Origin: Desulfobacterales bacterium
GTDB lineage: Bacteria; Desulfobacterota; DSM-4660; Desulfatiglandales; Desulfatiglandaceae
NCBI GenBank assembly: GCA_021107495.1
Contig: JAIOSR010000180.1
Location: 1-7,594, forward strand
Direction: 5' to 3'
DNA length: 7,594 bases
Part shown: in pieces, positions 5,627 through 7,594 of the stretch
How the letters are laid out: each line of letters opens with the position of its first letter
How positions within the stretch are numbered: position 1 is the first letter of the stretch
Made by a program: the position numbers and the translations under genes
The notes under the pieces: generated by a model
Databases searched by the model: none
What the model was told of the DNA's origin: nothing
The model's input: only the letters and a program-made list of their open reading frames with translations

Positions 5627-6450
5627 CTTCAGAACCAAAATCCATGACCCGAGAAACGGCCAAGGCCTTTCTGGATTCCCATTCTGTAGAGGAATACATC
5701 CTTCTGGATGTTCGTCAGGACTATGAGTATGAGGAGTTTCACCTTCCTGGAGCCAAATTGATTCCTCTACCTGAATTAGCGGATCATCTGGATGAAATGA
5801 GTCGTGAAAAGCCAACCATCGTTTACTGTGCATCCGGAGGCCGGAGCGCTGCCGCTGCCCTCCTCTTGAGTGGACAGAGATTTAAGGAGGTGTATAACCT
5901 CCTGGGTGGGGTCATGGCGTGGCGGAATGAATATGCAGTGGGTCCGTCTGAACTGGGTATGGACTACTTCTCCGGCAAAGAGACCCCTCTGGAAATTCTG
6001 GCCCTTGCCTTCAAGATGGAGGACAATCTGGGCTCTTTCTACGCTGAAAATGCATCCTCGGCAAGCAGTCTCGATCTCAAAAAGACCTTTATGAAGCTGG
6101 CCGGTTTCGAGGAAGGACATAAGGCTAAGGTCTTTGCCATGGCCAAAGCCTTTGAGCCCTCCCTGGATGGCAAGGAAGACTTTGCAAGCGGCACTTACGC
6201 GGACGCCCTAGAGGGGGGGATGGGTGCTGAACCATTCCTTGAGGAGAACCGGGAGTATTTTCAAACACCCAAAGGTACGCTAGAAGCGGCCATGATGTTT
6301 GAAGCGCAGGCCTTAGATCTTTATATGCGCTGTACGGAAAGCGCATCGTTTGAGAAGGCTGTAACTGTGCTTCACCAATTGGCCCAGGAGGAAAAGTCAC
6401 ACCTTAAGATCCTGGCAAAGCTCATGGAGAGCTTGAAACCTTCGCACTGA
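5623..6450 (+). CDS. Rhodanese-like domain fused to a ferritin-like (rubrerythrin-type) diiron domain
   Basis: 275 residues in two domains. Residues about 5-105 are a single rhodanese domain with LLDVR at 27-31, the active-site loop CASGGRS at 69-75 (C69 the expected persulfide carrier) and the closing LLGGVMAW at 93-100. Residues about 120-270 are a four-helix ferritin-like domain with E133, E163xxH166, E227 and E257xxH260, the six ligands expected of a rubrerythrin-type diiron site. Rhodaneses transfer sulfane sulfur; rubrerythrin-type sites reduce peroxide or oxygen. A link between sulfur transfer and oxidative stress defence is reasonable inference. No rubredoxin domain or signal peptide is present, so it is probably cytoplasmic and needs a separate electron donor. 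The gene follows the Fe-S gene by 97 bp and precedes the protease by 53 bp. An internal Met at residue 8 is a less likely start. Confidence 0.9.
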   Translation: MTSEPKSMTRETAKAFLDSHSVEEYILLDVRQDYEYEEFHLPGAKLIPLPELADHLDEMSREKPTIVYCASGGRSAAAALLLSGQRFKEVYNLLGGVMAWRNEYAVGPSELGMDYFSGKETPLEILALAFKMEDNLGSFYAENASSASSLDLKKTFMKLAGFEEGHKAKVFAMAKAFEPSLDGKEDFASGTYADALEGGMGAEPFLEENREYFQTPKGTLEAAMMFEAQALDLYMRCTESASFEKAVTVLHQLAQEEKSHLKILAKLMESLKPSH

Positions 6451-6503
6451 GGATTGACGCCCGCCTTTTTCAGAGTTTTACACTCTCTGGAAGGAGAAAA
6501 TTC

Positions 6504-7594
6504 ATGAGACAGAAGACCCATCCGGACACAAAGCCGCCCCAATATGAAACCCTGCCTTTTTATTCGGCCAATGGACGCCAACAGGTGATAAAGTCGGCAC
6601 TCCTGAAAATACCGGGTGTTTTTCTCACCGGTATTTTCTTTATGCTCTGGTCATGCACATATTCCCCCCGGGTGCATGCGGATGAGCAAGCGCAAGCAAG
6701 GGTTATGCCTGATTATCTTTCCGTGGAAGAGACCCAGTCGGCCAAGGTCTATAAAGAGGCCGTGCCGGCAGTGGTGACAATATTTACCTCACAGGAAGTG
6801 ATTCATAAGGGAGAGACTGCAAAAAAAGGGGGTATTGGCAGCGGCGTCATTATTTCAGCAGAGTGCCATGTGCTTACAGCGGCTCATGTGGTCAGGGGCG
6901 CTTATGAGATCGTCGTAAAGACGCAAGACGGAAAGATGCGGCCGGCAGAGCTTCTTTTCAGCGAGACGGGTGCGGACATAGCCCTGATAAAACTCGTTAC
7001 GCCCGCACCCGAGCTAAAGCACGCCGAACTGGGAGATTCGGATCGGCTGGTGGTCGGGCAATCGGTTTATGCCATAGGTAGTCCATATGGTCTGGAGAAT
7101 TCTTTTTCAGTAGGGCACATCAGCGGGTTTCGCAGCTTCGACCGCTATTATGACGGTGCGATTCAGGCCAAATTTCTCCAAACCGATGCCGCGATCAACA
7201 TGGGAAACAGCGGTGGTCCTCTGTTGAACTCGAAGGCCCAGGTCATCGGGATAGCCTCCCAGATCGTCAGTGTTTCAGGGGGCTTCCAGGGGATCGGATT
7301 TGTTGTGCCCATCAATACGGCGAAGGAGTTGTTGTCTCTCAAAGACCGGGTCTGGTTAGGCATCGAAGGCATCTATTTGAACAGAGAGGGGATCTCCAAG
7401 CTGATGAACCGCGATCTGAAAGGAGGTCTGCTCATCGAACGAGTTGCAAAGGGGAGTCCCGCGGACAAGGCCGGCTTGAGAGGTGGCTCAGTCCCGTCAC
7501 GGATGCTGGGCCGAGATTTCTTGCTGGGCGGAGATTTGATCGTGGAGTTCGGTACCCGGGAGGCCTGCAATAGCGATTGCCTGGTAGAGGCTAA
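6504..7594 (+). CDS. HtrA/DegP-like trypsin-type serine protease with PDZ domain (3' end cut by window)
   Basis: 363 codons are visible and the frame stays open at the right edge. A polar N-terminus of about 30 residues precedes a hydrophobic segment (about 32-49) and a possible signal peptidase site after RVHA (59), so it is exported or membrane-anchored, acting in the periplasm. The S1C protease domain shows the full triad: H128 in TAAHVV, D158 in GADIALIKL, S236 in GNSGGPL. A PDZ domain starts near 284 (WLGIEG) and continues through LLIERVAKGSPADKAGLRGG. Such proteases degrade or refold damaged envelope proteins. AAGGAG (6491-6496), 7 bases upstream, supports the ATG at 6504 despite the long pre-signal region. 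C51 in FMLWSC recalls a lipobox, but Trp at -2 is atypical. The co-directional position suggests co-transcription with the two genes before it. Confidence 0.93.
   Translation, partial: MRQKTHPDTKPPQYETLPFYSANGRQQVIKSALLKIPGVFLTGIFFMLWSCTYSPRVHADEQAQARVMPDYLSVEETQSAKVYKEAVPAVVTIFTSQEVIHKGETAKKGGIGSGVIISAECHVLTAAHVVRGAYEIVVKTQDGKMRPAELLFSETGADIALIKLVTPAPELKHAELGDSDRLVVGQSVYAIGSPYGLENSFSVGHISGFRSFDRYYDGAIQAKFLQTDAAINMGNSGGPLLNSKAQVIGIASQIVSVSGGFQGIGFVVPINTAKELLSLKDRVWLGIEGIYLNREGISKLMNRDLKGGLLIERVAKGSPADKAGLRGGSVPSRMLGRDFLLGGDLIVEFGTREACNSDCLVEA

Noticed and set aside
5294..5833. Minus-strand open frame of 179 codons
   Set aside because: It spans the end of the Fe-S gene, the spacer and the rhodanese start on the opposite strand, and its translation looks random.
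6471..6490. CAGAG/CTCTG hairpin between the fusion gene and the protease
   Set aside because: Only five base pairs with a 9-nt loop and no T tract on the plus strand, so it is not a credible terminator.

Overview
The window reads as a stretch of a Gram-negative anaerobe, most likely a deltaproteobacterium (Desulfobacterota-like). This rests on the gene content: a corrinoid/Fe-S oxidoreductase related to QueG and reductive dehalogenases, a rhodanese/rubrerythrin-type fusion, an orphan flagellar rod-like protein and a periplasmic HtrA protease. The taxonomic call is an inference; no rRNA or other marker gene is present. Base composition changes along the window. The radical SAM gene and the spacers at 1-274 and 3731-4340 look AT-rich, while the operon from 4458 onward is clearly GC-richer, so the region looks assembled from parts of different history.

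Layout. Positions 1-10 hold the first codons of a minus-strand gene that leaves the window on the left, with a textbook ribosome-binding site. Positions 275-1192 (+) encode a stand-alone radical SAM protein. It converges on a DEAD-box RNA helicase of the DeaD/CsdA/DbpA type at 1226-2902 (-). The helicase has a long structured leader (about 170 nt, 2903-3074) with three hairpins. Two of these, each followed on the helicase strand by eight U residues, look like intrinsic terminators, and the second abuts the Shine-Dalgarno sequence. Positions 3131-3182 carry a run of small palindromes. A short FlgC-like flagellar rod-family protein lies at 3363-3719 (-).

Positions 3720-4457 have no convincing gene. 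They contain a 175-bp MITE-like element with imperfect 30-bp inverted repeats, short open stretches that look like decayed coding remnants, and a weak promoter candidate. A co-directional plus-strand cluster follows: a QueG-like Fe-S protein (4458-5525), a rhodanese plus ferritin-like fusion (5623-6450) preceded by an 8-codon upstream ORF, and a trypsin-like HtrA/DegP protease with a PDZ domain (6504 to beyond the right edge). The gaps are 97 and 53 bp with no clear terminator, so one transcript is plausible. A redox enzyme, a sulfur-transfer/diiron protein and an envelope protease together suggest sulfur or oxidative stress handling, but nothing in the sequence fixes the physiological substrate.

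No complete new system can be demonstrated here. The points most worth following are the tandem-terminator leader of the helicase, the rhodanese-ferritin fusion with its upstream mini-ORF and oxidoreductase neighbour, and the MITE-like element.
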